64,000 bases of DNA. Origin: Acidiphilium acidophilum (lineage in GTDB: Bacteria; Pseudomonadota; Alphaproteobacteria; Acetobacterales; Acetobacteraceae). The DNA is taken from the NCBI RefSeq assembly GCF_033842475.1, contig NZ_JAWXYB010000018.1:2277501-2341500 (forward strand), written 5' to 3'. Position 1 is the stretch's first letter, and each line of letters starts with the position of its first letter. The notes below the pieces were generated by a model. It was not told the origin of the DNA, did not search any database, and saw only the letters and a list, made by a program, of their open reading frames with translations. Shown here in pieces: positions 48,468 to 56,201 of the stretch. The position numbers were made by a program, and so were the translations under genes.

Positions 48468-49454
48468 ATGACCGTCGACAAAAGTCCGAGCCTGTCCGAC
48501 CGCAACCTTGCTCTCGAACTGGTGCGCGTCACCGAGGCGGCGGCGCTTGCCGCTTCGATCTGGATCGGGCGGGGCGACAAGAACAGCGCCGATGGCGCGG
48601 CGGTCGGCGCCATGCGCAAGGCGTTCAACGCGGTGGCGATCAACGGGCTCGTGGTGATCGGCGAGGGCGAGATGGACGAGGCGCCGATGCTGTATATCGG
48701 CGAGAAGGTCGGTGCCGGCGGGCCGGACATGGATATCGCGGTCGATCCGCTCGAAGGCACCTATGTCACCGCCAAGGGCGCGCCGAATGCGATTGCGGTG
48801 ATCGCGCTCGCGGAGCGGGGCAATTTTCTGCATGCCCCTGACATTTATATGGACAAGATCGCGGTCGGGCCGGGGCTGCCGGAGGGCGTGGTTTCGCTCG
48901 ACGCCTCGGTTCATGAAAATCTGCGCAATCTCGCACGGGCGAAGAAATGCGATGTGTCCGACCTGATGGTCTGCACCCTCGATCGCGACCGGCATGAGGA
49001 GAAGATCGCTTATTGCCGGGAGGCCGGGGCGCGGATCAGCCTGATCGGGGATGGCGATGTCTCCGGGTTGATCGCGGTGTCGCAGCCTGAGGCCGGGATC
49101 GATCTGTTCATCGGGTCGGGCGGGGCGCCGGAGGGCGTGTTATCGGCGGCGGCGCTGCGCTGCATCGGCGGGCAGATGCAGGGGCGGCTGCTTTATGAAG
49201 ACGACGCGCAGATCGAGCGGGCGCGCGGCATGGGCATTACCGATCCGAACCGGATTTATACCGTGTCCGAAATGGCGCGGGGCAATGTGATGTTCGCGGC
49301 AACCGGCGTGACATCGGGGCCGATGCTGCGCGGTGTGCGGCGCTCGGGCAGCGGGGCGGTGACCCATTCGACGGTGATGCGCTCGAAATCGGGCACGGTG
49401 CGCTATATCGAGGCGCATCATAATTTCGAAACCAAGCAGTGGATCGGGTCGTAA
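48468..49454 (+). CDS. glpX: Class II fructose-1,6-bisphosphatase
   Basis: A gluconeogenic phosphatase of 328 residues. It has ALVTVEAAA-like LALELVRVTEAAALAASIWI at the N-terminus, GEGEMDEAPMLYIGE, VDPLEGT (metal site), ISLIGDGDVSG and LFIGSGGAPEGVLSAAAL, all standard GlpX motifs. The ATG at 48468 follows a 30-nt gap with AGGAAACC. The 3' end overlaps the recJ start by 16 nt. Confidence 0.96.
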   Translation: MTVDKSPSLSDRNLALELVRVTEAAALAASIWIGRGDKNSADGAAVGAMRKAFNAVAINGLVVIGEGEMDEAPMLYIGEKVGAGGPDMDIAVDPLEGTYVTAKGAPNAIAVIALAERGNFLHAPDIYMDKIAVGPGLPEGVVSLDASVHENLRNLARAKKCDVSDLMVCTLDRDRHEEKIAYCREAGARISLIGDGDVSGLIAVSQPEAGIDLFIGSGGAPEGVLSAAALRCIGGQMQGRLLYEDDAQIERARGMGITDPNRIYTVSEMARGNVMFAATGVTSGPMLRGVRRSGSGAVTHSTVMRSKSGTVRYIEAHHNFETKQWIGS

Positions 49455-51223
49455 CCACCGGCGAGGCGGCTTACGGCGTCGAGCGGAGCCTGACCGGGCG
49501 GCGCTGGGTCTGGACGCCGGCGGAGGAACGGATCGGCCAAGCGATCGCGCAGCGGTTGGGGGTGGCGGATCTCATAGGGCGGTTGATCGCGTCGCGGGGC
49601 GTGACCGTCGAGCGGGCGGCGGATTTTCTTGATCCGACGCTGCGCGCGTGGCTGCCCGATCCTTCGGTGCTGACCGATATGGATATCGCCGCCGAGCGGT
49701 TGGCCGATGCGGTTCAACGGGGCGAGACCGTGGCGATTTTCGGCGATTACGACGTCGATGGGGCCTGCAGCGGCGCGATCATGGCGCTCGGCCTCGGAGC
49801 GCTCGGGGTTCGCACGATCAATTACGTGCCCGATCGGATCCGCGAAGGGTATGGGCCGAATGCCGTCGCGTTGCGGGCGCTGGCTGATCGGGGGGCGCAT
49901 CTCGTCGTCTGCGTCGATTGCGGGGCGACCGCGCACGATGCGCTCGCGGCACTCGAAGGTATCGCCGACGCGATCGTGCTGGATCACCACAAGCTCGATG
50001 GGCCCCCTCCCCGCATTATCGCGACCGTCAATCCCAACCGGCTCGATGACCGCTCCGGGTTGAACGATGTGTGTGCCGCGACCATCGCGTTTCTCACGTT
50101 GGTCGGCACCCAGCGGGTGTTGCGCCGGCGCGGCTTTTTTGCGACCCGCGCGGAACTCGACCTGATGGCGCTGCTCGACCTCGTCGCCCTCGCCACGGTC
50201 TGCGACGTGATGCCGCTCGCGGGTCTCAACCGGGCGCTGGTGACCCAGGGCTTAAAGATCATGGCGCGGCGGGCGCGGCCCGGGATTGCCGCTCTGCTGG
50301 AGGTGGCCGGCGTGGTTGAACCACCTGGGGCGATGACCTGCGGTTTCGCGCTCGGCCCCCGCATCAACGCCGCCGGGCGGATCGATCAGTCCGATCTCGG
50401 GCTGCAGGCGCTGCTTGCTGAGGAACCGGGCATCGCGACCGAACGCGCCCGGCAACTCGACGACATCAACCGCCAGCGTCAGGAAGTCGAGGCCGGACTG
50501 CTCGATGAGGCGATGCGCATTGCCGAGGCCCAGTTCGCATCCGGTGCCGCCGTCGCTGTGGTGAGCGGGGCGGATTGGCACCCTGGCGTGGTCGGCATCG
50601 TTGCGGGGCGGATCAAGGAGGCGTTCAACCGCCCTGCTTTGGTCGCCGGGATCAGCCAGGGCCGGGCGACCGGTTCGGGACGGTCGATCACCGGCATCGA
50701 TCTCGGCAGCGCGATCATCGCGGCACGTGAAGCGGGGCTGCTGATCAAGGGCGGCGGTCACGCCATGGCGGCCGGTTTCACGCTGGATGCGGCTCGGCTC
50801 GGCGAATTGCACGACTTCCTGTGCCTTCGGCTCGCGGCGGCGACCCTGCTGCCCGCCGCCCCGGTGCTCGCGGTTGATGGCATTGTCGCGGTTGGAAACG
50901 TTACCGAGGCCCTTGCCTGCGAAATTGCCCGGCTCGGCCCGTTCGGCGCGGGCAATCCCGAACCGCTTTTCGCGATCCCGCATGCCCGGATCGTCATGGC
51001 CGACCGGATCGGGCGAACCGGTACGACGATCCGCGCCTATGTCGACGGCGAAGCGGGTGGACGGCTCAAAACCATCCTGTTTCGAGCCAAGGACGAGGCT
51101 TTGAGCGACGCCATGCTGACCAAGGGTGGCCCGCCGCTCCACCTCGTCGGCCATATTCGCGCCGAACGCTGGAACGGGCGCGTGACTACCAGCCTGATCG
51201 TGCAGGATGCCGCCCCCGCTTGA
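49439..51223 (+). CDS. recJ: Single-stranded-DNA-specific exonuclease RecJ
   Basis: 5'-3' exonuclease for recombination and mismatch repair. The 594 residues include the DHH domain (FGDYDVDGACSGAI; CVDCGATAHDA; VLDHHKLDG), the DHHA1 domain with GGGHAMAAGFTLD and the C-terminal OB-like part. The start is GTG at 49439, overlapping glpX by 16 nt; no better start gives the full N-terminus. Confidence 0.95.
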   Translation: MDRVVTTGEAAYGVERSLTGRRWVWTPAEERIGQAIAQRLGVADLIGRLIASRGVTVERAADFLDPTLRAWLPDPSVLTDMDIAAERLADAVQRGETVAIFGDYDVDGACSGAIMALGLGALGVRTINYVPDRIREGYGPNAVALRALADRGAHLVVCVDCGATAHDALAALEGIADAIVLDHHKLDGPPPRIIATVNPNRLDDRSGLNDVCAATIAFLTLVGTQRVLRRRGFFATRAELDLMALLDLVALATVCDVMPLAGLNRALVTQGLKIMARRARPGIAALLEVAGVVEPPGAMTCGFALGPRINAAGRIDQSDLGLQALLAEEPGIATERARQLDDINRQRQEVEAGLLDEAMRIAEAQFASGAAVAVVSGADWHPGVVGIVAGRIKEAFNRPALVAGISQGRATGSGRSITGIDLGSAIIAAREAGLLIKGGGHAMAAGFTLDAARLGELHDFLCLRLAAATLLPAAPVLAVDGIVAVGNVTEALACEIARLGPFGAGNPEPLFAIPHARIVMADRIGRTGTTIRAYVDGEAGGRLKTILFRAKDEALSDAMLTKGGPPLHLVGHIRAERWNGRVTTSLIVQDAAPA

Positions 51224-51258
51224 CCGGTCCAGCCGCCTCGGCTACCTCGTATCGCAAC

Positions 51259-51334
51259 GTCCCGTTCGTCTAGAGGCCTAGGACGCTGCCCTCTCACGGC
51301 GGCAACACCGGTTCGAATCCGGTACGGGATACCA
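51259..51334 (+). tRNA. tRNA-Glu (anticodon CTC)
   Basis: A complete 76-nt tRNA with encoded CCA. The acceptor arms are GTCCCGT and ACGGGAT, with a G-T first pair. The anticodon stem-loop has the loop CTCTCAC with anticodon CTC, so it reads GAG. T arm is CCGG-TTCGAAT-CCGG. The gene is intact; its last 46 bases are the left attachment site of the integrated element. Confidence 0.95.
51289..51334. repeat. attL: 46-bp direct repeat at the tRNA 3' end
   Basis: This 46-bp segment, from inside the anticodon arm to the terminal CCA, is identical to 61748-61793. The ten bases just before it (TAGGACGCTG) also recur at 61731-61740 but there a 7-bp insertion (GTTGCCA) separates them from the 46-mer. 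Together with the adjacent integrase this marks the left boundary of the element. Confidence 0.9.
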
Positions 51335-51987
51335 AGCATTATCAATGCTTTATCGCATTTATCCACACATCACCCGGACGGCATACGGCATGATTACGGC
51401 ATGGACGGTGCGGGATACGGCATCGAGCCCATCCGTGTTCACGGTTTCGTGAGATTAGATTAACTGTTTTTTCCTTACGCGCGAGATAGCATAGGGCATA
51501 GGGGGCATAGGCGGTATCATACCGAAACCGAAACACATTAACCGTTGAAACCCGCAGAAAACCTAGGTTTCTAATATGTGAGACTGTTCCGACATGTAAA
51601 CGATAAACGCTGGCAAACATGAACGAATGATTACGGGGCCATCCCTGAGCCATGCAGTTCACGGAAATGCGAGATAAACGGGGGTTGTGCTTTTGCTGGT
51701 CGAGGTCTGGCAACGCGAGGTCGAGGTCTGGCTGATGCGGCCCCGATGCAGCGGCGCTAGGCCAGCGATGGCAGGGTGATGGTGCGGCGATGGTAGGGCG
51801 ATGGCGTCGAGAACTGTTCCCTTATCGAGTTCGGTCCCCTTGATCTCTGACAGGACATCCGCACTGATCTTTGAGCCTCGATGGGCGTCTCGCTGTACGG
51901 CGCGCTCGGACTGGCCGGTGCGGGTTGCGGTGTCGGCGGTGAAGCGGTCGGATTCCGTTCGCTCGCGTGTGTCGCCAACTTGGCGAC
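51335..51987. other. Left end of island without confident genes
   Basis: About 650 bp with no ORF I trust. It holds several TACGGCAT-type repeats (51376-51425), the left inverted arm repeat (51489-51520) and a duplicated GGTCGAGGTCTGG motif (51697-51732). Short ORFs here have no family features and one of them only translates the arm repeat. This is probably regulatory or recombination DNA, possibly with decayed coding sequence. Confidence 0.6.
51489..51520. repeat. Left arm repeat, inverted relative to right end
   Basis: The reverse complement of this block (core CCTATGCCCCCTATGCCCTA) closely matches two blocks near the right end (61472-61506 and 61551-61580), with a few mismatches. Inverted placement at the two ends beside attL and attR fits integrase arm-type binding sites. 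Confidence 0.65.
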
Positions 51988-52197
51988 TTACGCCAGGGTT
52001 TCCATGCCTCGTCTCCGGATGCAGCGCCTCGTAAGCCTCCTTGCGGCGCTGCGTGAACAGGGCGCGCTCGGAAGTCGCCCGCGTATCTTACGCAGCACCA
52101 GGCGAGCAGCCACGCGCCGGCTGGGGGCGATGAGGGGATTTTCTGCATCGGCTTTTAGTTCTGCCAGCTTGGCAGGGTCGAGGGCGTCAGGTGTCAT
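51988..52197 (-). CDS. Unknown small basic protein
   Basis: A 69-residue protein starting at ATG 52197, overlapping the previous stop by 11 nt. The N-terminal half (DPAKLAELKADAENPLIAPS) looks helical and the C-terminal half is Arg/Ala-rich. No family recognised. It is the last gene of the island transcript before attL. Confidence 0.5.
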   Translation of the reverse strand: MTPDALDPAKLAELKADAENPLIAPSRRVAARLVLRKIRGRLPSAPCSRSAARRLTRRCIRRRGMETLA

Positions 52198-52372
52198 AGG
52201 GACCTTCGCCGCTCCGTACCTCGCCCGTCCGTAAGTCGCGCTCACGCCAGCCCGTAACCACGAGCACGCCATTTTCATCGCGGTGAACGATCAGGCGGCG
52301 AACGATCGTAATTTCATCCGCCTTGGTGCCGGCGCGGGATTCCAGGGCGTCGAGGCGCTGCTTAAGCCGCAT
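52187..52372 (-). CDS. Unknown 61-residue protein
   Basis: Starts at ATG 52372, overlapping the upstream gene by 11 nt. A short coiled-coil segment (LKQRLDALESRAG) leads into TIVRRLIVHRDENGVLVVTG, a plausible beta-rich core. No family recognised. Tight packing supports it being real. Confidence 0.6.
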   Translation of the reverse strand: MRLKQRLDALESRAGTKADEITIVRRLIVHRDENGVLVVTGWRERDLRTGEVRSGEGPYDT

Positions 52373-52628
52373 GGGAAACACCAGGGCTGAACCATAACAC
52401 CGTCTTCGCCCCTGCCGCCTTCGCCTCTGCCCGCACCCGTTCCTTAAACGCGGCGGTAGTGCGGCCCTTTGCATCGATTTCATCCGGCGCGGCGAACCAT
52501 TCCAGAGACGGAGTTGGGCTTGCGGCGGCGCACTCGTTGGCAGGATCGTCGAGGCCACCCCTGACATGGATTTCCTGCATGTCGGTTGCGGCGGTTTCCA
52601 GCGCCGCTACGCGGTCACTCAGCTTCAT
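52362..52628 (-). CDS. Unknown 88-residue protein
   Basis: An 88-residue soluble protein beginning KLSDRVAALETAATDMQEIH. It overlaps the DUF5681 gene stop (ATGA at 52625) and the next gene by 11 nt. No membrane span, metal site or known domain is visible. Same small-protein block as its neighbours. Confidence 0.65.
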   Translation of the reverse strand: MKLSDRVAALETAATDMQEIHVRGGLDDPANECAAASPTPSLEWFAAPDEIDAKGRTTAAFKERVRAEAKAAGAKTVLWFSPGVSHAA

Positions 52629-53071
52629 GGTTGGTTCCTCCTGTCGGCTTCGAGCGCCGCGATGCGCTCGGCCAGGTCTGCGGTCTCGATCGCCCTGCGA
52701 TGGGCTTCGATCAGCTTGGCGAAGCCTTCGCCCTCATCCGGGCTGATCGTGCCGGCCGCCGCTGCGTCGGTCACCACGCTCATTGCCAGCATAGCGTCCT
52801 CGGCGGTTCGGATCGTCGGCAAGTCGAGTTCTACCGGACTGCCCTTGCGCTCAGGCCAGACCCTTCGCAGCACCAGTTCGGCCGCCCGCATATCGCCGCT
52901 CTTGGCTTGCTGTATGACTGCCAGGACGATTTCCTCGCTGGCATTGCGGCCCAGGATGTCGAGGGCCTGCACAGCCTTGTGGCGGGCCCCACGGGGCTTG
53001 CCGGCAGGGTTCCCCGATTGACCGGGCTTGAACCGCCCATCCTGCTTGGGTTCTGAATTATCAGGTGGCAT
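52625..53071 (-). CDS. DUF5681-domain protein (possible small-terminase-like)
   Basis: A 148-residue protein whose N-terminus DGRFKPGQSGNPAGKPRGAR is the DUF5681 signature. The rest is helical with basic patches. DUF5681 genes commonly sit next to phage terminase genes and are suspected to act like small terminase subunits, although no large terminase is present here. If so, it fits a satellite that packages into a helper phage. This function is inferred. Confidence 0.8.
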   Translation of the reverse strand: MPPDNSEPKQDGRFKPGQSGNPAGKPRGARHKAVQALDILGRNASEEIVLAVIQQAKSGDMRAAELVLRRVWPERKGSPVELDLPTIRTAEDAMLAMSVVTDAAAAGTISPDEGEGFAKLIEAHRRAIETADLAERIAALEADRRNQP

Positions 53072-53315
53072 CGGGCAACCGCCGCACGGCCTCGATCACC
53101 CGTTGCCCTCGCTCGATCAGCGTGGCCTCATCGGCCATGACCATGATGGCGTCGATGGTCTGGATCAGGGCGTATAGCCTGCGCCGCCCGGCTTTCAGGT
53201 CGGTGCGCACCGCCTGCCGAACCGCGGATCGGGTTGGTTTCTCGGGGCTGGGGGAGCCATCGCCCGCCCCCTGTCCCGGCGCTGCCCCGATGCCCTTCCT
53301 GCGGTGCGACGGCAT
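53061..53315 (-). CDS. Unknown 84-residue protein
   Basis: Begins at ATG 53315 (the frame is open further) and overlaps the DUF5681 gene by 11 nt. The first 40 residues are basic and low complexity. The remainder (RRRLYALIQTIDAIMVMADE) is helical. No family recognised. Confidence 0.6.
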   Translation of the reverse strand: MPSHRRKGIGAAPGQGAGDGSPSPEKPTRSAVRQAVRTDLKAGRRRLYALIQTIDAIMVMADEATLIERGQRVIEAVRRLPDAT

Positions 53316-53349
53316 CAGTAACCCGCTGTGGCAGATAGATTGTGCGGCA

Positions 53350-53649
53350 TCAGAAGTACGCCGGAACAACCGAGCCAGGAGCGGTCCCGGCCGTTTCGAT
53401 GAACAGACCATTGACGAACCGGATCGGCGTATACTCGACCGGGCCAGCGTCGTTAAGCGAGGCCACAGCGATCATCTTGCCGGATGTGCTGGTGCCGTCG
53501 TAGACGGTCGCAACCCAACCGCTGCCACCTGCCAACACGGAAAAGCCGAGAAAGACACCACCACCGGTTTTTACCTGTGTTCCGGTGCTGGCGGTAATTG
53601 GTGTGCCGGGCTTCGTGCCCAGCGGGATATCGAGGGGATATTGCGGCAT
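53350..53649 (-). CDS. Unknown 99-residue beta-rich protein
   Basis: Follows a good RBS (TAGGAGT). The sequence is Gly/Thr-rich with alternating hydrophobics (GFSVLAGGSGWVATVYDGTS), suggesting a small beta-sandwich such as a phage decoration or head accessory protein. There is no direct evidence for that role. The composition differs from the charged regulators around it. Confidence 0.65.
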   Translation of the reverse strand: MPQYPLDIPLGTKPGTPITASTGTQVKTGGGVFLGFSVLAGGSGWVATVYDGTSTSGKMIAVASLNDAGPVEYTPIRFVNGLFIETAGTAPGSVVPAYF

Positions 53650-53694
53650 GGTTTACTCCTATGAGTTGACTGTGGTCGTAATGGTTGCCGGGCT

Positions 53695-54045
53695 TTAGTC
53701 GTTCAATTCATCGGTTGCCTGCGGCAGATCGGCGCACCGCTCCCAATCGCGCCCCCAGGCGTTGCCGGTCCAGAGACTACCATCGTTCGCTAACCCGACG
53801 ATCCGGGCGCGGGGGCGGGTCTCGCCTTCGACCTGCACCTGAACGCCAGTGATGCTGATCAGCTTGCGGGGCCGTTCTGCGGTCACGTCGGCAACGATCG
53901 CACGTAACCGCTCGATCTCTGCCGATTGCAGATCGGTGATCTTGCGCATCGATTCGCGAAAGTTCGCCCCGGTTTGGCTTGCGGCTGCATCGGCATCGAT
54001 CATGTGCCGGGCAATCGCGGCATCCGTGGTTTCGGTATGGGGCAT
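53695..54045 (-). CDS. Unknown protein with coiled-coil segment
   Basis: A 116-residue protein starting at ATG 54045 behind AAAGGAAAA. A longer form from ATG 54171, in ATGA overlap with the RHH gene, would add 42 residues. The middle (RKITDLQSAEIERLRAIVAD) is a predicted coiled coil, and the end is polar with WTGNAWGRDWERC. No family recognised. Confidence 0.65.
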   Translation of the reverse strand: MPHTETTDAAIARHMIDADAAASQTGANFRESMRKITDLQSAEIERLRAIVADVTAERPRKLISITGVQVQVEGETRPRARIVGLANDGSLWTGNAWGRDWERCADLPQATDELND

Positions 54046-54170
54046 CGATTTTCCTTTGATATTTTCAAGGGCGCGGTGATCTGCGCCGGTTTCGGCTGCA
54101 TCGAATTGGCGGAACCGTCCGCGCCGATCGGATGGGAAGCTATCGGCCAGCAATCGGCCCAGCCACGCCA

Positions 54171-54593
54171 TCAGCGAAACTCGGCAGGGACGCGACCGCC
54201 CCATGCCGCCCATGCCGGATGCTCCGTGACCTGCACCACGGCACCGGCCAAAAAGAGGCCAGCGGCGCGGAGTTCATCGGCGATGCGGCGGCGGAAATTC
54301 TCGCTGTTCTCGCTCTGGTTGGCCTCCCAGGTCATCGCCGGTCCCGTCCATCCCGCTACGCCAGGCGTAAGCGATGCGGTGCAGCGAGCGGGCAGTGAGT
54401 TGTCGTGTTTCGTCTCGAACCAAGGCGCATGGGCGTAATTCGTGGAGGGCCGGGCAAGTGATCGGTCGAGGATGTGGCGCACCAGGGTCGAGCGCGGAAT
54501 ATCCGCATCGGCGGCTGCCGCGTCGAGGCGATCGAGCGTTGCCGGGGGCAGGCTGATCGAGACGGGTCGGGTCTTTTGGGTTGAATCTGACAT
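54171..54593 (-). CDS. Ribbon-helix-helix DNA-binding protein
   Basis: 140 residues with an N-terminal RHH segment, RPVSISLPPATLDRLDAAAA followed by DIPRSTLVRHILDRSL. The rest contains WEANQSENSENFRRRI, which I do not recognise. It may autoregulate or control the island. The ATG at 54593 has GAGG upstream. Confidence 0.75.
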   Translation of the reverse strand: MSDSTQKTRPVSISLPPATLDRLDAAAADADIPRSTLVRHILDRSLARPSTNYAHAPWFETKHDNSLPARCTASLTPGVAGWTGPAMTWEANQSENSENFRRRIADELRAAGLFLAGAVVQVTEHPAWAAWGGRVPAEFR

Positions 54594-54602
54594 GGTGGTG
54601 CC

Positions 54603-55331
54603 TCAGTGACGGGTCAGTGAGTGATTGAAGAAAACTTTGCCGCCCGCACCCGCGCTGAACGGTGCCCATGCGGCTTGCGGATCGCCAACGTATTCCGTCA
54701 CCTCATGCCCAAGTTCGAGTTTCTTGATCGCCCGGATTTGGCCAGCCGGAATGACGGTGTTGCCTTTCACGGCAGCAAGCGCATCGGCATAAATGCGGGT
54801 TTCGACGACATCGAGCGCGGCACCAGCAACGCTATCGAGGCGGGCGGTGGCGAGGGTCGGGCTAAACTTTTTCAAAGCATCGGCCAAACGGCGGCGATAT
54901 GCGATGGGGCGTTCGCCCGGAACGGGATCGGGCACTGTGCGACCAAGCGCGGCCTGAAAAACGCTATCCGCACGGCTGCGTGCTTCGGCAATCTGGTTGC
55001 GGTCATCGGCCGGCGCTTCGGCGGTGACGCGGCGCATCTGGTGTTCCAGCGCGGCGATCTTCGCCATTGCGGCACGATTTGCGGCGGATTGGTAGCTGTC
55101 CGCCCGGCGCTGCCCGTTGGTATTGAGCGTCGGGTCTTCGGTCGGTGCCGCGTAATCGCGGCGCTGCCCGTTTGTGTTTAACGTCGGGTCTTCGCCGCCA
55201 TCGCGCTCCATCGCATCGAGCCGGTCCATGACCGACTTGTGCGACTTCATCAGCGCATCGGCCCAGGCGGGGATTTCTTCGTTGTTATCGGTGGCCTCGA
55301 AATCAGCAACCATGTTCGCGAGCGGTTTCAT
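54603..55331 (-). CDS. Unknown protein with duplicated peptide
   Basis: A 242-residue soluble protein after AAAGGATTACG. An acidic N-terminus is followed by two copies of EDPTLNTNGQRR spaced by 18 residues, then a charged helical region and a C-terminal AFSAGAGGKVFFN segment. The two copies differ at the DNA level only by synonymous changes. A scaffold-like or assembly role is possible. No family recognised. Confidence 0.7.
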   Translation of the reverse strand: MKPLANMVADFEATDNNEEIPAWADALMKSHKSVMDRLDAMERDGGEDPTLNTNGQRRDYAAPTEDPTLNTNGQRRADSYQSAANRAAMAKIAALEHQMRRVTAEAPADDRNQIAEARSRADSVFQAALGRTVPDPVPGERPIAYRRRLADALKKFSPTLATARLDSVAGAALDVVETRIYADALAAVKGNTVIPAGQIRAIKKLELGHEVTEYVGDPQAAWAPFSAGAGGKVFFNHSLTRH

Positions 55332-55495
55332 CGTAATCCTTTCTTGTAACCGGAGCGCCCCGGAGTGAAACGGAACGCTCCGGCCAATAATACGGCGGGG
55401 GCCGATGCCCGCCGCACCACGAACCTACGATAATACTAGCCATTACGCAATAGTATATTAGCGCGTCACTTGGCGTCATGGCGCGTCAAACCGTC

Positions 55496-55684
55496 CTATA
55501 CTGTCCACGTCCGTCCGTGACTGTTCGGAATTATTTTTCGTGGCGGATCGGGATTACGGGCAAGGCGGCGAAGTTCGGCGGCGATTTCGGATTTTTCGCA
55601 GTGCCAGCGTTCCGGGTCTCGGTGATCTGGGGCGAGGCGCTGCACGCGCCGGGCGAGGTCCACAAGGGTTTCGTGTTGGGTCAT
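55496..55684 (-). CDS. Unknown 62-residue protein
   Basis: Starts at ATG 55684 in ATGA overlap with the previous stop. Charged and soluble (RRVQRLAPDHRDPERWHCEK). A 164-bp gap with a CGGCGGG...CCCGCCG hairpin (55393-55414) follows before the 242-residue gene. No family recognised. Confidence 0.65.
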   Translation of the reverse strand: MTQHETLVDLARRVQRLAPDHRDPERWHCEKSEIAAELRRLARNPDPPRKIIPNSHGRTWTV

Positions 55685-56019
55685 CGGGCACCGTCCGGGG
55701 CGATGATGGAACATTCGCCGCGTCCGGCCAGCACGCGACGGTCAGGCGCGTCATCCGGGTTGATCACGCAAAGGCCGTCCTGCCCGATCACGTCGAACGC
55801 GAGCCGACCGGTGCCGCGCCATCCCCCGATGGCGGCGATATCGAGCCGTACGCGGGTGCCTGCCGGCAGCATTTTCACCCGATTCCGCACCGCCCATGCC
55901 GCACCTATGCCGTATGGCTTCGATGGGCTTGGGAGAGAGGCGCGCAACCCGCTGGGATTGCGCTGTTTCTGGTCGAGGGGTTCGGCATCGTTGCCGCCCT
56001 CGTGGGGTTGCAACGTCAT
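55681..56019 (-). CDS. Unknown 112-residue protein
   Basis: Starts at ATG 56019 (GGGGGAG upstream), overlapping the preceding stop. The C-terminal half (KMLPAGTRVRLDIAAIGGW; GLCVINPDDAPDRRVL) is beta-rich. The N-terminal half is polar. No recognised domain. It belongs to the block of tightly coupled small genes behind the ATPase. Confidence 0.65.
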   Translation of the reverse strand: MTLQPHEGGNDAEPLDQKQRNPSGLRASLPSPSKPYGIGAAWAVRNRVKMLPAGTRVRLDIAAIGGWRGTGRLAFDVIGQDGLCVINPDDAPDRRVLAGRGECSIIAPDGAR

Positions 56020-56201
56020 TGCTCCCCCCCTGCGGCGTGCCCGTTCGCCTTCGCTTTCGGCGGTGCCGGCCATGCGCGATCGGCAGAGGCATCGGCGGCT
56101 GCGGCGGCGAGCAGCATATCAAGTTTTTGGTCCATCCGGGTCAGCATCGAGGCCACGGCATCGGCGGCGTCGTGCAATGCGTCGGGGAGCGGTTTTGTCA
56201 T
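56016..56201 (-). CDS. Unknown 61-residue protein
   Basis: Starts at ATG 56201 in ATGA overlap with the ATPase gene. The N-terminal half is helical (DAADAVASMLTRMDQKLDML) and the C-terminal half is Ala/Lys/Pro-rich. The coupling suggests an accessory to replication. No family recognised. Confidence 0.6.
   Translation of the reverse strand: MTKPLPDALHDAADAVASMLTRMDQKLDMLLAAAAADASADRAWPAPPKAKANGHAAGGEQ

Noticed and set aside
51342-51713. 123-codon ORF on the minus strand at the island's left end
   Set aside because: It reads through the arm repeat, and a similar peptide (YAPYALC) appears in a right-end ORF for the same reason. No RBS or domain.
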